The translations under genes were made by a program, and so were the position numbers. From contig WFQZ01000252.1 in assembly GCA_015486785.1 (NCBI GenBank), positions 1-20,438 of the forward strand: 20,438 nucleotides of DNA, given 5' to 3'. Every line of letters begins with the position of its first letter. Position 1 is the stretch's first letter. The DNA comes from Thermoflexales bacterium. Its GTDB lineage: Bacteria; Chloroflexota; Anaerolineae; B4-G1; SLSP01. Below, piece after piece: positions 19,438 through 20,438 of this stretch. The notes under the pieces are model-generated. The model was not told where the DNA came from and did not search any database. It worked only from the letters and a program-made list of their open reading frames with translations.

Positions 19438-19842
19438 ATGGCTAAGCGTTCATCTCGACGCTCACGCAGGACCGTTCGCCGCGTCAAGCGTAATGTGCCA
19501 CACGGCCATGTCTACATCCACACCACCTTTAACAACACCATCATCACCGTGACGGATGTGCAAGGCAACGTGTTGCGCTGGTCTAGCGCCGGGACCGCCG
19601 GGTTCAAGGGGACGAGGAAAAGCACACCCTTTGCCGCTCGGTTGGCCGCGGAGCAAGTGACGCGCCAAGCGATGGAAAATGACGGTATGCGGGAAGTGGA
19701 TGTCTTTGTGAAAGGTGCTGGTCCGGGCCGCGAGGCTTCTTTGCGTGCGATTGCTGCCGCGGGGTTGCGCGTGCGTTCGATTGTTGATACGACACCGATC
19801 CCCCATAACGGATGCCGCCCGCCTAAAAAGCGGCGCGTGTAA
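19438..19842 (+). CDS. rpsK: 30S ribosomal protein S11
   Basis: S11 lies on the 30S platform near the E site. The 134-residue product carries the signature HGHVYIHTTFNNTIITVTD (about 22-40), then WSSAGTAGFKGTRKSTPFAARLAAE and GAGPGREASLRAIAAAGLRVRSIVDTTPIPHNGCRPPKKRRV. The Asn that is converted to isoaspartate in E. coli lies in the DxxGN region, DVQGNVLRW here. The ATG follows TAGGAGG (19428-19434). The 66-base gap before it is AT-rich with a weak GGAATT/AATTCC hairpin but no clear promoter. It is followed directly by rpoA, with rpsD missing. Confidence 0.98.
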   Translation: MAKRSSRRSRRTVRRVKRNVPHGHVYIHTTFNNTIITVTDVQGNVLRWSSAGTAGFKGTRKSTPFAARLAAEQVTRQAMENDGMREVDVFVKGAGPGREASLRAIAAAGLRVRSIVDTTPIPHNGCRPPKKRRV

Positions 19843-19860
19843 TTTGGCAGAGGAGGCGAT

Positions 19861-20438
19861 GTGTTAGCTGCGCCAGTACTGCCCAAAGTAGAAGTTGATA
19901 TTAACGCTCAACAATACGGGCGATACATCATCGGCCCGATGGAGAGCGGCTACGGAGTGACGCTGGGGAATTCCTTGCGGAGGGTGTTGCTCTCTTCTCT
20001 GGAGGGAGCGGCTGTGACTTCAATGCGGATCACGGATGTGCCGCACGAGTTCGCCGTCATCCCCGGCGTGCGGGAAGATGTGATCCAGATCATGCTGCAA
20101 TTGAAGCAGTTGCGGCTGAAGATGGAAGGCGACAATCTGTTGTACATGACCATGCGCGTCGAAGGGCCGGGGATCGTGACGGCGAGCGACATCATCGCTC
20201 CGCCGGAAATCGAAATCCTTAACCCGGATTTGTACCTCTTTACGGTGGATAGCGATGAAGTCCAGTTGGATTTTGAATTCACCGTGGAGAAGGGCCGTGG
20301 CTACGCTCCGGCTGAGTCGCAAGGCCGAAAGCCGATTGGCGTGTTGCCGGTGGATGCAATCTTCAGCCCCGTGCGGCGGGTGAACTTTGACGTGGAGCAG
20401 GCGCGGGTCGGGCAACTGACCAACTATGACCGTTTGAC
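19861..20438 (+). CDS. rpoA: RNA polymerase alpha subunit, N-terminal part (3' end outside window)
   Basis: Alpha dimerises to nucleate RNA polymerase assembly. The start is GTG 19861 (read Met, then LAAPVLPKVEVDINAQQYGRYIIGPM), with AGGAGG at 19851-19856; the nearby ATG at 19859 is out of frame and hits a stop. The frame is open to the window end, giving 192 codons of a usual length of about 315-330. The dimerisation signature GYGVTLGNSLRRVLLSSLEGAAVTSMRI (about residues 30-57) is intact, as are HEFAVIPGVREDVIQIMLQLKQLRL and LPVDAIFSPVRRVNFDVEQARVGQLTNYDRL. The C-terminal, promoter-contacting domain is outside the window. rpsD would normally lie between rpsK and this gene. Confidence 0.97.
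   Translation, partial: MLAAPVLPKVEVDINAQQYGRYIIGPMESGYGVTLGNSLRRVLLSSLEGAAVTSMRITDVPHEFAVIPGVREDVIQIMLQLKQLRLKMEGDNLLYMTMRVEGPGIVTASDIIAPPEIEILNPDLYLFTVDSDEVQLDFEFTVEKGRGYAPAESQGRKPIGVLPVDAIFSPVRRVNFDVEQARVGQLTNYDRL

Noticed and set aside
1..20438. tRNA, rRNA, CRISPR or mobile elements
   Set aside because: Gaps are too short and contain no cloverleaf, regular repeat array, terminal inverted repeats or transposase-like frame that I could recognise.

Overview
The window is one continuous, all-plus-strand block of core gene-expression genes from a bacterium. It holds the C-terminal part of rpoB, the str cluster (rpsL-rpsG-fusA-tuf), an S10/spc cluster running rpsJ, rplC to rplO and secY, and a reduced alpha cluster (map-rpmJ-rpsM-rpsK-rpoA, cut by the window end). 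I recognise 32 protein genes. I see no rRNA, tRNA, CRISPR array, insertion sequence or phage gene, and no gene-free stretch longer than 230 bases. The DNA is GC-rich by eye, with strong AGGAGG-type ribosome sites and some GTG and TTG starts. S14 is the short zinc-binding form, S12 is the longer Gram-positive-like form, and the EF-Tu and L24 details resemble Chloroflexota (Anaerolineae-like). That placement is an inference from protein flavour, not a proven taxonomy.

Layout: rpoB (1-2577) ends at a hairpin terminator (2601-2640), and no rpoC follows. A promoter with an extended -10 (2662-2689) then drives a leader of about 105 nt holding two hairpins and a possible four-codon ORF, then rpsL, rpsG, fusA and tuf. 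A perfect 14-bp hairpin separates tuf from rpsJ. A 230-nt gap with a very long hairpin lies between rpsJ and rplC. From rplC to rplO, 20 ribosomal protein genes are packed with short gaps or overlaps. A hairpin precedes secY. A second extended -10 promoter (17982-17993), sharing a 12-position core with the first, lies just after secY and should start map-rpmJ-rpsM-rpsK-rpoA. Genes often found in these clusters are missing from their usual places: rpoC after rpoB, adk between secY and map, infA before rpmJ, and rpsD between rpsK and rpoA.

Functionally this is the coordinated supply of ribosome, elongation factors, RNA polymerase core and Sec translocon. The surprises are inside the conserved proteins. 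EF-Tu has a rewritten, five-residue-longer switch I loop lacking the near-universal RGITI motif, although the Mg-binding Thr can be aligned. EF-G, encoded next to it, has a normal GTPase domain but altered conserved loops in domain IV, including loss of the tip histidine that contacts the decoding centre. RpoB carries an extra segment of about 135 residues with four evenly spaced W-L...G-Y...L repeats. Two neighbouring elongation factors departing from consensus at functional loops is the best candidate here for something undescribed.
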